Shown here piece after piece: positions 26,678 through 37,222 of a stretch of 64,000 nucleotides of DNA (position 1 is its first letter; every line of letters begins with the position of its first letter). The DNA comes from Nocardia sp. NBC_01730. Lineage in GTDB: Bacteria > Actinomycetota > Actinomycetes > Mycobacteriales > Mycobacteriaceae. The notes under the pieces were generated by a model. It was not told the origin of the DNA. It made no database searches and saw nothing but the letters and a program-made list of their open reading frames with translations. The translations under genes were made by a program, and so were the position numbers. The stretch lies in NCBI RefSeq assembly GCF_035920445.1, contig NZ_CP109162.1, positions 2,170,001 through 2,234,000 of the forward strand, given 5' to 3'.

Positions 26678-28083
26678 CAGAGCGCTCTCGGGTCGGTGAT
26701 CGCGCCCGCCACGGCCGAGGCGGCTACGGTAGCCGGGCCGGCCAGGTGGGAGCGCGCCGCCGGCCCCTGGCGGTGCTCGAAGTTCCGGTTCGTGGTCGTG
26801 ATCACGCGGCGGCCGCCGAATCCTTCCCCTCCGGCGTAGAAGCACATCGAGCACCCCGGCTCCCGCCAGGCGAAGCCTGCGGCGACGAATACCTCGGCAA
26901 GACCCTCGAGTTCGGCTCGGCGCTTCACCTCCTGTGAACCGGGCACGCAGATCGCTTGCACGCCTGGGGCGACCGTCCGGCCGTGCAGCACCGCCGCCGC
27001 CGCACGCAGATCCGACAGGCGACTGTTCGTGCAGGATCCGATGAACGCCACGTCGATCGGTATGCCGAGAACCGGCTGTCCAGGGGAGAGCCCCATATAG
27101 CGCAGCGCCCGGTCGATGTCGTCGGCCCGTATTCCTTCGGGCGCGGGGACGCAGCCGCGAACCGAGACGACTTGCGCCGGGCTCGTCCCCCAAGTCACCT
27201 GCGGGGCGACAGAATCGCAGGCGACCGACAGTGCCGCGGCATAGGGTGCACCGGGATCCGAGAACAGAACACGCCACTGGCTCAGCGCTTGGTCCCAGGC
27301 GGGTCCCGTCGGGGCATGCGGTGTGCCGGACAGGAACTCGAAGGTCGTGTCGTCCGGGGCGACAATCGCCGTGCGCGCGCCGAATTCGACAGCCATATTG
27401 CAGATCGTCAAACGCTCCTCGATCGACATACGCCGCACCACGTCTCCGGTGAATTCGACCGCGTATCCGCGCGCTCCGTCGGCGCCGACCACACCGATCA
27501 GATGCAACACCAGGTCTTTGGCGGTCGTGCCCGCCGGCATCGATCCGGTCAACTCGATCCGCATCGGGCGCGGCGCTTCCATCAGCACACATCCGGTGGC
27601 GAGCGCGTACTCCAGCTCCGTCGTGCCGACGCCCCAGCCGAGCGCTCCGACTCCGCCGACCGTGCAGGTGTGACTGTCATTGCACGACAACGTCATTCCC
27701 GGCAGCGCGATCCCGGTCTCGGGCGAGATCACATGGACGATGCCCTGACCGGGATCGTTCACATCGAACAGGCGCAGCGCGTGCCGGCGCGCTCCCGCGC
27801 GCAGTTCACCGATGAATGTCGCACCACCCGGCACCGATGTCCGATCGGTGCGGCCGGGCTTCGTCTCCACGACGTGATCGACCGTCGCGAACACCGACTC
27901 CGGTCGCGCCACGGGTGTGCCCGCGTCGGTCAACTTGCGCAATACCAGCCCACCACCGCGGTCGTGCAGCATGAGTCGATCTATATGCAGGACACAGGCG
28001 CCACCGCCGAGGTCGGCCACCACATGCTGCGCCCAGATCTTGTCGATGACGCTCGACGGCGCTTTTCGCGTCGTTGTGTCCAT
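26677..28083 (-). CDS. LeuC-like isomerase large subunit (aconitase family)
   Basis: 468 residues. Three cysteines expected to hold the [4Fe-4S] cluster are seen in FIGSCTNSRL and PGCSMCFYAGGEGFG; the active-site region is CNDSHTCTVGGVGALGWG. In ordinary LeuC the second cysteine motif is followed by a Met-Asn-Pro-Asp type sequence, here replaced by FYAGGEGF, which could alter substrate choice. Function: stereospecific dehydration and rehydration of a malate derivative together with LeuD. The stop of the adenylating enzyme overlaps its ATG (TAATG). The first residues (MDTTTRKAPSSVIDKIWAQH) match the LeuC N terminus. Confidence 0.88.
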   Translation of the reverse strand: MDTTTRKAPSSVIDKIWAQHVVADLGGGACVLHIDRLMLHDRGGGLVLRKLTDAGTPVARPESVFATVDHVVETKPGRTDRTSVPGGATFIGELRAGARRHALRLFDVNDPGQGIVHVISPETGIALPGMTLSCNDSHTCTVGGVGALGWGVGTTELEYALATGCVLMEAPRPMRIELTGSMPAGTTAKDLVLHLIGVVGADGARGYAVEFTGDVVRRMSIEERLTICNMAVEFGARTAIVAPDDTTFEFLSGTPHAPTGPAWDQALSQWRVLFSDPGAPYAAALSVACDSVAPQVTWGTSPAQVVSVRGCVPAPEGIRADDIDRALRYMGLSPGQPVLGIPIDVAFIGSCTNSRLSDLRAAAAVLHGRTVAPGVQAICVPGSQEVKRRAELEGLAEVFVAAGFAWREPGCSMCFYAGGEGFGGRRVITTTNRNFEHRQGPAARSHLAGPATVAASAVAGAITDPRAL

Positions 28084-29615
28084 TACGCACCGTCGATCTC
28101 GGCCGCCAGCATGGTCGCAATCTGTGCCACAGCGGGTTTCCCGTTCGGCGTGACGGGTAGTTCCGGCCAGATCGCGATGTGCGCGGGCACCGCGGATGTG
28201 GGCAGCGCGTGCACCAGTTCCGTCGACAGCTCGGCCGCTTCGACACCATCGCGGGCCAGCACGGCGACGGCGACCGCCGTGCGGCCGTCCACGCGCACGC
28301 CCACCGCGACGGCATCGACAACCTCGGGGTGCGCGGCGAGCGCACTCTCGACCTCGGTGGGCCATACTCGGGTCCCGTCATCGAGCGTGATCACCCGGGA
28401 CCCACGGCTCTTGATGTAGACGTAGCCGTCTTCATCCTGGTAACCGAGGTCGCCGGTGTAGACCACCGTCTGTCCGGGGAAGGCGCCGTGGGTACGCAGT
28501 TCGGCCGCCGTCAGTTCCGGCCGACCGAGATAGCCATGCATGATCCCGGGCCCGATATGGGCGATCTCGCCGACGGTCCCGACCGGTGCCAGTGCCTGTT
28601 CATCGCGCGCGATGAACAATGTGGAGCCCTCGACAGCCCTTCCGACACTGTCGATCCGGTGCCGGTGCTCCGGTGCGTTGATCGGAAAGTGCGTCATCTG
28701 CCGCACCTCGGCCTGCCCGTAGATCTCGAAGACACGGACACCGGGACCGAGACGGGCGAACAGTTGCCGCAGACGTGAACGCGGCATGTGCAGTCCACCG
28801 GTGAAGATGTAGCGCAGCGTCGGAACATCGCCGAACAGCGGCTCGTCGACGGCGCCGGTCGCCAGTGCGGCCGTCCACATCGGCGTGGCCCCGCCGAGAC
28901 CGGTGATCCCCGACCGCCTGATCACGTCGCCGAGTTCCTTGCCCCTGGCCCGGCTCAAATGCAGTGCCGCGCCGGTGAACAGCGCACTGAAGATCTGGAC
29001 GAGACCGAGATTGCTGCCGAAACCGACGTTGCACAACAGCCGGTCGTTCGCCGTGATCCCACTTCCGGCGATCTGCACGTCGGCGAAGTGCTCCAACCCC
29101 CGACGGGTGCCGAGGACGGCTTTCGGGCGCCCGGTCGACCCCGAGGAAAAGTGTGCCTCCGCGATGCCCGGAAAACGGGCAGAACCGGCGCGAACCTGGT
29201 CCACCGACCGGTCGAGGCCGCCGGGCCGCACTCGAATCGGGGGGAATGCCGCCCGGTCGTCGTCCGACAGCAGCCCGGTGCCGAACTCGTCGACAAGCAC
29301 TCCGACGGGATCCATTCGCTCGACGAGCCATCGCCGATCGGCGGGCGAGAACCGTTCACTGAGAAAGCAGAACGCGGCACCTTGCAGCAGCAGCGCACAG
29401 GCCACCGCGACGGATTCCGGGGTCTGCCGGGTGAGCAGCGGCACCAGGTGGCCGGGGCCGACGCCGAGCGCGGCGAGTTGCCTGCGGTACCGGCGGACCG
29501 CCACCCGCAGCTCACCGAACGTCATCACTCGCGGGGGCGTGTGTTCTTCGTCGACGACGGCAGGGCGGTGGTCCGGCCAGGCGGCAAGCGCGGTCGCGAG
29601 TCGTTCACCGAACAT
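28083..29615 (-). CDS. Stand-alone acyl-adenylating enzyme (ANL superfamily)
   Basis: 510 residues, no carrier domain attached. Motifs: HFSSGSTGRPKAVLG (A3), EIYGQAEVR (A5, Gln-Ala instead of the usual Thr-Thr or Thr), YTGDLGYQDEDGYVYIKSRG (A7-A8) and the A10 lysine in VTPNGKPA. It should activate a carboxylate as an adenylate and pass it to CoA or to a carrier protein. The substrate is unknown. No ACP or PCP gene is in its operon, whereas the nearby PKS begins with an unloaded-looking ACP, so transfer to that ACP is an attractive inference. It overlaps the Rieske gene by 11 bp and the LeuC gene by one base. Confidence 0.85.
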   Translation of the reverse strand: MFGERLATALAAWPDHRPAVVDEEHTPPRVMTFGELRVAVRRYRRQLAALGVGPGHLVPLLTRQTPESVAVACALLLQGAAFCFLSERFSPADRRWLVERMDPVGVLVDEFGTGLLSDDDRAAFPPIRVRPGGLDRSVDQVRAGSARFPGIAEAHFSSGSTGRPKAVLGTRRGLEHFADVQIAGSGITANDRLLCNVGFGSNLGLVQIFSALFTGAALHLSRARGKELGDVIRRSGITGLGGATPMWTAALATGAVDEPLFGDVPTLRYIFTGGLHMPRSRLRQLFARLGPGVRVFEIYGQAEVRQMTHFPINAPEHRHRIDSVGRAVEGSTLFIARDEQALAPVGTVGEIAHIGPGIMHGYLGRPELTAAELRTHGAFPGQTVVYTGDLGYQDEDGYVYIKSRGSRVITLDDGTRVWPTEVESALAAHPEVVDAVAVGVRVDGRTAVAVAVLARDGVEAAELSTELVHALPTSAVPAHIAIWPELPVTPNGKPAVAQIATMLAAEIDGA

Positions 29616-30954
29616 GCGGCCCGGTCTCCGTCGTGCGGGCCGGACGGGCGTGTTCGGGAATCGTGTCCCAGGTGGCGAGGGCTTGCTCGATGAGCTCGGT
29701 GTCGGAGCTCCAGCCGTATTCGCCCGCGATTCCGCTGACCTCGCCCGGTCCTGGCTTGTAGATCGGGCGGGTCACCATGCCGTGTTTGATTCGCTCGCGA
29801 GGGAAGTCGACACACACGTTGGCCGCCGGATCCCGGAAGATGTTCATCGGCTCGTCACCCCGCTCCAGCTTGTGCAGTTCGCGTAACAGCAGCTTTCGGT
29901 ACTTGATGATGCCGGTGTCGGAGACGCCCAGCTTCTCCCGATCGCGCTCAGCGATGGCACCCTGCTCCACCCAGGCCATGTAGTCCTGGTTGAAGCTGAA
30001 ATTCAGGATCCAGTCGCCGAATTCGTCTTTCAGTGGTACGTAGCGATACGGGATCTGCCGCTGCCGAGGAGCTTTGGTTCCGGGCGCAGTGGGAAAGACG
30101 TAGAGCGAGATGTGGTTGGTGTGCGTGTCGTCGATCGGCACCCGGAATTGCATCGTGTAGGCGAACTGGCAGCCGGTGACGAGGATATGCGGAAAGATCA
30201 CCGGATGGCCGACCGTCCAGTCCTCCTCGGTTCCGATGTCGCCCTCCACCATCCGCGCTTTCGCCATGCCGTATTCGAAGTCGTAGAAGCGAATTCGACG
30301 ATGCCGCTTGCCCGCTGTCGGGCCGAGCCCTTCGAACCGGGTCTCGTCCCCCATGTTCGTGACCTGGCGCAGATAGTTCGGGTAGTTGGTGTGCAGCCAC
30401 TCGGTGTGCACCGGATCGAGCGAATTCTCCTGGCACTGAAGCCAATTGCACGGTAGCTCGGCAATGGAGATGTCACGCACGGCCTCGTCCCACACCAGCG
30501 GCGCCCACCGCGGCAGCAGCGGCGCGGATCCGGCGCCGAGATATGCCCACACCAGCCCCGCAAGTTCCTGGACCGGATACCCGGGTATGCCGCAGCTACG
30601 GGCGAAATGATCGTTGCCCTGCACGGTCATCTCGAAGGGCTGGTCGATGCACGAACCATCGGCGGCGAACTTCCAGCCGTGGTACGGGCATCGGATGCCA
30701 TCCTGCTCGACCATGCCCAACGCGAGGTTCACCCGACGGTGCGAACAGTAGCGATCGATCAGCCCCAGTCGCCCACCGCGATCACGGAACAGCACCAGAT
30801 CTTCGCCGAGCAGGCGCACCTCCTTGGTGCGCAGCGGGCTGGCGTCCAATTCCGCGACGGGCGCGATCGGATGCCAGTAATGACGCATCAATTCGCCCAT
30901 CGGGGTTCCGCTACTCACCCGCACGAGGCGTTCATTGTCGGACGATTTCAACAT
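29605..30954 (-). CDS. Rieske-type non-heme iron oxygenase, large subunit
   Basis: About 449 residues. The Rieske [2Fe-2S] ligands are CSHRRVNLALG...CPYHGW (C-x-H and C-x-x-H). The catalytic mononuclear iron motif is ENSLDPVHTEWLH, with two histidines. Such proteins hydroxylate or demethylate using O2 and electrons from a reductase; no reductase or ferredoxin gene is adjacent, so an external one must serve. It resembles phthalate dioxygenase-like one-component alpha subunits rather than benzoate-type ones. I start at ATG 30954 (MLKSSDNERLV); ATGs at 30984 and upstream are alternatives. It is the first gene of a six-gene overlapping operon. Confidence 0.88.
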   Translation of the reverse strand: MLKSSDNERLVRVSSGTPMGELMRHYWHPIAPVAELDASPLRTKEVRLLGEDLVLFRDRGGRLGLIDRYCSHRRVNLALGMVEQDGIRCPYHGWKFAADGSCIDQPFEMTVQGNDHFARSCGIPGYPVQELAGLVWAYLGAGSAPLLPRWAPLVWDEAVRDISIAELPCNWLQCQENSLDPVHTEWLHTNYPNYLRQVTNMGDETRFEGLGPTAGKRHRRIRFYDFEYGMAKARMVEGDIGTEEDWTVGHPVIFPHILVTGCQFAYTMQFRVPIDDTHTNHISLYVFPTAPGTKAPRQRQIPYRYVPLKDEFGDWILNFSFNQDYMAWVEQGAIAERDREKLGVSDTGIIKYRKLLLRELHKLERGDEPMNIFRDPAANVCVDFPRERIKHGMVTRPIYKPGPGEVSGIAGEYGWSSDTELIEQALATWDTIPEHARPARTTETGPHVR

Positions 30955-31206
30955 CGGGCACCCTATGACTTTCCCGAGCAGCATGTGACTCAGGTAACGT
31001 ACCATTGGATAACGGCCCAATCAATGAGGTGTGAAGTTTCTCCGGTCCGCTGCACGGAGTCTCCAAGGCGTGCAATTAGACTGCTAGGCAAGGGGTTCGG
31101 CGTGCCACCAGAGAGCAGGACACCCGAGCCCGGTGCTGGAACTATCGTCGGCATCCCGCGCCCATCACCGAATCCGCGCCGAGAAGAAAGGAACCAGCCC
31201 GGCGAC

Positions 31207-32622
31207 CTAGATCCTCCGCGCCGGGTGTTCTTCGGGGTTCCGGTCGGCGAGCGCCTTGGAGCCGGGACGTCGACTGCCCGAGCGGCGCGTCCCGAGAACG
31301 GCTCCGTACGCGACGCCTGCGACAAGGGATCCGACCAGGCTCAGCGGCACCGTGCGGTAGAAGCCCTCGGGCAGGAAGTCCTTCCCCCAGAAATTCACCG
31401 CAAAGCCTGCGAGGAAGCAGGCGAGCGCCGGGATGCGCCACCGGTCGGCGAAACCACGCGCAGGGCGGAAGTAACTGTCGACGTCGCGTTTGTCGACCAA
31501 GCCCCACAGCCAGTCGACGATCATGACGAAGGCGAACGGGCCGAGCAACTCTCCTGCGCCGGTGACGAACACCTCGGCGTGCGTCAGGATGCCGGCCTGG
31601 GCCAGCAGGACACCGAGAACACCGAGGACGACCGTGACGACGGGCTGTTCCCAGCTGCGCGGTTTGCGCACCGTGTTGAGGGTCACGAGCAGGTCGACGG
31701 TCGAGGGGTAGAGATTCATCGCGTTGGTATGCAGTACGGCAAGCGCCGCGCCGATCGCCGCCACCGCGCCCCAACCCGTGATCTGCGCGCCGAGGACGGC
31801 GATGTTCCAGTCGCCGGTCGCCTCCTGCGAGTAGGCGCCCATCACGCCCATGATCACGGTGGGCATCATGATCCCAAGGCTCGGCATCACGAAATACCAA
31901 GTCCGCTTGACAGTCCGGTCGGCAGGCAAACAGAAGCGCGAAATCGTCGACGTCTTATATGTCCAGGACAGAATCGAGAACCCGGCGACCGCGGAAACCG
32001 CCGTGCCCCATGCCATCGGAGCGGTCTGGCGCGGAACGTGCAGCGAGTAGTGCGTCGCCAGATAGACGGTCAGCGCGGCGTAGCAGACGATGAACAGCAG
32101 CGCCGTGTAGCGGTAGAAGTACTCGAGCCACTTGAACCCGAACAACACGAGCACGATATCGATGCCGCCGACGATCCAGTACCACGGTGTCGCAGTGGTG
32201 TGCCACAACGCCGCGATGATGAGGGCGCCAGTGGCAGTGTTCAGCCCGAAAAAGACCATATTGACAAAGGAGAACAGCGCCGAGAGCAGGAACGTCGCCG
32301 ACCATCCGTAGGTGCGGCGAGCGACCACCAACGCCGTGAGCGGCAGCTCACGGCCCATCTCGGAGAACAGGCCACAGGGAATCAGGAAGATCAGCCAACT
32401 CACCACGATCGCGCCGATCATGTACCAGAGCCCGAAGGGATACAGAATCGCGCCGATCAGTGGTGTCATCGCGGAGCCGGACGTCATGGCCCAGACAATG
32501 AACAACTTTCCCGGCGTGGCAATGCGTTGGCTGTCGGGTACGGGCGCCACGCCGACCGTCTCGACTTCGCCACCTACTCGCCGCAACCACGAATCGGAGT
32601 CGGCAGCACCGGCTTCGTTCAT
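31207..32622 (-). CDS. NCS1-family nucleobase:cation symporter-like permease
   Basis: 471 residues with about 12 hydrophobic helices. It has purine-cytosine permease features: TPGKLFIVWAMTSGSAMTPL in the first helix, then SILSWTYKTSTISRFCLPAD. NCS1 proteins import nucleobases, allantoin, hydantoins or related compounds with a cation. The gene lies 250 bp upstream of the Rieske operon on the same strand and is divergent from the TetR/MFS pair, so it may import a substrate or act in the same cluster. Ends with an Arg-rich hydrophilic tail. Confidence 0.82.
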   Translation of the reverse strand: MNEAGAADSDSWLRRVGGEVETVGVAPVPDSQRIATPGKLFIVWAMTSGSAMTPLIGAILYPFGLWYMIGAIVVSWLIFLIPCGLFSEMGRELPLTALVVARRTYGWSATFLLSALFSFVNMVFFGLNTATGALIIAALWHTTATPWYWIVGGIDIVLVLFGFKWLEYFYRYTALLFIVCYAALTVYLATHYSLHVPRQTAPMAWGTAVSAVAGFSILSWTYKTSTISRFCLPADRTVKRTWYFVMPSLGIMMPTVIMGVMGAYSQEATGDWNIAVLGAQITGWGAVAAIGAALAVLHTNAMNLYPSTVDLLVTLNTVRKPRSWEQPVVTVVLGVLGVLLAQAGILTHAEVFVTGAGELLGPFAFVMIVDWLWGLVDKRDVDSYFRPARGFADRWRIPALACFLAGFAVNFWGKDFLPEGFYRTVPLSLVGSLVAGVAYGAVLGTRRSGSRRPGSKALADRNPEEHPARRI

Positions 32623-32843
32623 CGGGTGAATGTACCGTCAATCAACGGCTCATTCAACAGAGGCTGAATTGGGAGCAGGCAGGCTCCGGATGAGTTCTCG
32701 GCGCGGGAAGCGTCGCCGGTGCGGCCGTGCGCGCACGTCGCTCGTCGACGGTCCTGAAATCACGACGGCAGTGGTGCGCAGTCGATCCGGATAGCAGACG
32801 GTCGGTTTGCCGCGCCCAGGACCGCCCAGATCCGCCCCAGAAC

Positions 32844-32886
32844 TTGCAGTTTCTGAAATTTTGCAGTTTGTGCTAAATTTTTGCGC
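32844..32886 (+). promoter_or_regulatory. Repeated motif upstream of the TetR gene
   Basis: TTGCAGTTT occurs at 32844-32852 and 32861-32869, each followed by nTG and an AAATT-type stretch, and TTGCGC starts at 32881. The repeats fill the 40 bp before the tetR start and would suit an autoregulatory operator. The palindrome is not clear. Confidence 0.4.
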
Positions 32887-35138
<2,252 letters not shown>

Positions 35139-35168
35139 GGCGCAGCACGACGCATCGAGTGACCCGCC

Positions 35169-35227
35169 GAGACGAGGACGGAGCCCCGAACCGAGTAGTG
35201 AACGGTTCGGGGCTCCGTCCTGGTCTC
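35169..35227. terminator. Long bidirectional hairpin between convergent genes
   Basis: A perfect 18-bp stem (arms 35176-35193 and 35203-35220, loop 9 nt) is extended past a 2-nt mismatch by a further 5 bp (GAGAC/GTCTC). It lies between the MFS gene (plus) and the methyltransferase (minus) and can stop both transcripts. Confidence 0.85.
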
Positions 35228-35318
35228 GGCCCGAAACGCTGTCAGTGTCGTTGGCGGACGCGACCTTGGACCGGCTCGGCCTGAGCCCCGAGAAGCGATG
35301 GACTTCGGCCGCACATCC

Positions 35319-36221
35319 TCAACGTCCGCGTGGCTCACACACTGCGGTCAGATACCTCGGTTGCTGCCACAGCTCGGTAAGCTCGTCGGGGAGTTGCGGA
35401 GCCGATCGACCGTAGGCACTGGCCAGTTCGGCTGGACTGAATGTCTGTACCGACCAGCCGCTTTCGGTCAACCATTGCACCGGATCGGCCCGTTCGTCGT
35501 CGTAGAACAGCTCGGCCAGGTCGATATCGCCGAACAGGGACTTGTCGAAATACTTCGACTCGATGGTCGCGAAGCGTTTGACATCGGTTCCGGTCACGAA
35601 ACTCTCCACGCCGAGGCGGCTACCCAGTGCGGAGAGCTCGACGATCTGCTCGAACAATGCGTCCTGCGCCGCACCGGGAAGATACGGCAGCAGCCCTTCC
35701 GCCGACCACACGGTGGGCTTGTCGGGATCGAAGCCCGCCGCCTCGAGAGCAGCAGGCCAGTCCTCTCGCAGGTCCACCGCCACCGCCCGCCGATCGGCCT
35801 TCGGTCGCGCATCGTGTTCGACGAGCACCTTCTCTTTGAACTCCAACACCTTCGGCTGGTCGATCTCGAACACCGTGGTACCCGTCGGCCAGTCGAGGCG
35901 ATACGCCCGCGCATCCAACCCTGCGGCCACGATCACCGCCTGCCGCACCCCGTTCGCGACGGCCGACAAGAACAACTCGTCGAAAAACTTCGTCCGAAAG
36001 CCCATGAACCCGGGAACCAGCGGCGTACCAGCCAGCGGGGAGGGATCGGCCAGCAATCCGGTGAAATGCGGTTCACCCGCAGCCTCGACGAACAGCGGCG
36101 CGTAATCGTCCTGGATCAACGGATCGGGATCGGCCGCCTCCAACGCCCGAAACGTCGCGACCCCCAACGCGGTGAGCCCCACACTACTGACGATGTCCCA
36201 CACGTCTCCATCAGTTCGCAT
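35319..36221 (-). CDS. Class I SAM-dependent methyltransferase, TIGR00027/PPM-like family
   Basis: About 300 residues. The features match the leucine carboxyl methyltransferase-like family common in mycobacteria and nocardiae: VAAGLDARAYRLDW (SAM-binding glycine motif), VFEIDQPKVLEFK (acidic residue of strand 2), AVDLREDWPAAL and WSAEGLLPYL. Members methylate O- or carboxylate groups, often of unknown natural products. I start at ATG 36221 (MRTDGDVWDIV). It lies 220 bp past the GNAT gene on the same strand and could be the last tailoring gene of the PKS operon or an independent unit. Confidence 0.82.
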   Translation of the reverse strand: MRTDGDVWDIVSSVGLTALGVATFRALEAADPDPLIQDDYAPLFVEAAGEPHFTGLLADPSPLAGTPLVPGFMGFRTKFFDELFLSAVANGVRQAVIVAAGLDARAYRLDWPTGTTVFEIDQPKVLEFKEKVLVEHDARPKADRRAVAVDLREDWPAALEAAGFDPDKPTVWSAEGLLPYLPGAAQDALFEQIVELSALGSRLGVESFVTGTDVKRFATIESKYFDKSLFGDIDLAELFYDDERADPVQWLTESGWSVQTFSPAELASAYGRSAPQLPDELTELWQQPRYLTAVCEPRGR

Positions 36222-36441
36222 AGCCGAACACCTACCGATCTTGTCGACATACGTGGACGTGACAACCAACCAGCAGGACGGCGAAGAGTGTCGCAAACTC
36301 GACGGCCTCACACCGAGCTACTCGTTCGCACCAAGCCGGAATCACCCATCTACTCGCGATTCTACGACGATTGGGCCCTCGACAGGATAAGTCGCATCCT
36401 TGCAGCAACGCGGCCTTCGCGTGGCGGCTCGATGACGATCA

Positions 36442-37080
36442 TCACCCGGGCGTGTCCCGCACGCTCCGCACGACGATCGCGCCGTAATCCCTGCTCGGCG
36501 GATCCGGATAGTAGTTGGGGACGATGTGCTTCCGGTCGGGCACCAGATAGTCGTGCCCCCGGTACATCTCCAGGAACGGATCGACAAGGCAGCCACCGAG
36601 CCGGCGAAACGCGTAGTCTCGGGCGTCGATCTCGCCGAACCGACGGCAGTAGGCGTCATAGCCGGGGATCTTTGCTCCGGTGAGGACATAGTTCAGCGCG
36701 AATCGCTTGGCCAGCTCAACCGGGGTCTCCATCATTACCGCGTATGCCGTGCCGCCGCGCGCGGTGCGCTTCAGTGAGCCGGAAGCAAGGTAGATGGCGT
36801 TCGCGGTGTCCAAGTCGATCTCGGGGTAATAGCCGTGGCCGGTCACCGTGTCCCAATCGCTGAGCTCGGAAATCCTGTCCGCCGTGTATCGCAGGGGGAA
36901 GCCCATCAATGTGCCGACGACCTCGTCGTGCTGCTCGAAAATCCAAAACCCCTCGGGGAACGCGCGCAGGCGAGCCATCATCTGGTCTCGGCTCGCCCGC
37001 TGGGATTCCTCCCAGTCCTGCTCGACGGCCATGATCTCGTCCAGGTCGTCCAGCGCCGCCTGCCGTACCCGGATCGTCAT
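36442..37080 (-). CDS. GNAT-family acyltransferase at the end of the PKS operon
   Basis: About 212 residues. MTIRVRQAALDDLDEIMAVE and a central EVVGTLMGFP fit the GNAT fold, but the acyl-CoA loop is degenerate. The C-terminal half (GYDAYCRRFGEIDARDYAFR) is longer than usual. GNATs transfer acyl groups, and in some PKS/NRPS systems load or release chains. With no thioesterase in the operon, a release or N-acylation role is possible but unproven. The ATG has a strong ribosome binding site (GGAGG) and overlaps by ATGA the stop of an upstream mini-ORF, placing it in the operon of the P450 and PKS genes. Confidence 0.72.
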   Translation of the reverse strand: MTIRVRQAALDDLDEIMAVEQDWEESQRASRDQMMARLRAFPEGFWIFEQHDEVVGTLMGFPLRYTADRISELSDWDTVTGHGYYPEIDLDTANAIYLASGSLKRTARGGTAYAVMMETPVELAKRFALNYVLTGAKIPGYDAYCRRFGEIDARDYAFRRLGGCLVDPFLEMYRGHDYLVPDRKHIVPNYYPDPPSRDYGAIVVRSVRDTPG

Positions 37081-37151
37081 CGCGCCTCCTGTGTCCTGCG
37101 GGGGTTCCCGCACCCCGTCGGCTCGATGAGCGCTGCGCGATTGTGTCTCAT
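37077..37151 (-). CDS. Mini-ORF B, 24 codons, identical to mini-ORF A
   Basis: Starts at ATG 37151 and stops at TGA 37079-37077, overlapping the GNAT start by ATGA. The peptide begins MRHNRAALIE, has one Cys and ends TQEAR. Preceded by its own GGAGG. It is one unit of the 71-bp tandem duplication. It may be a real coupled leader-like peptide or only a by-product of a duplicated spacer. Confidence 0.35.
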   Translation of the reverse strand: MRHNRAALIEPTGCGNPRRTQEAR

Positions 37152-37222
37152 CGCGCCTCCTGTGTCCTGCGGGGGTTCCCGCACCCCGTCGGCTCGATGA
37201 GCGCTGCGCGATTGTGTCTCAT
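37148..37222 (-). CDS. Mini-ORF A, 24 codons, coupled to the P450 stop
   Basis: Identical in sequence to the next mini-ORF. Its ATG (37222) overlaps the P450 stop by ATGA, and its TGA overlaps the start of mini-ORF B. A GAGG motif inside the P450 end serves as ribosome binding site. Together the two bridge P450 and GNAT translation without a gap. Confidence 0.35.
   Translation of the reverse strand: MRHNRAALIEPTGCGNPRRTQEAR

Noticed and set aside
26075..28083. Ordinary leucine biosynthesis leuCD
   Set aside because: The genes are embedded in an operon with a Rieske oxygenase, a ligase and a divergent HMGL enzyme, leuB is absent, and the LeuC motif is altered. The housekeeping pair is expected elsewhere.
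30607..32667. A 686-codon plus-strand open frame
   Set aside because: It lies antisense to the Rieske and NCS1 genes, which have clear family motifs; the plus-strand translation is Arg/Gln/His-rich and matches nothing. GC-rich third positions create such frames.
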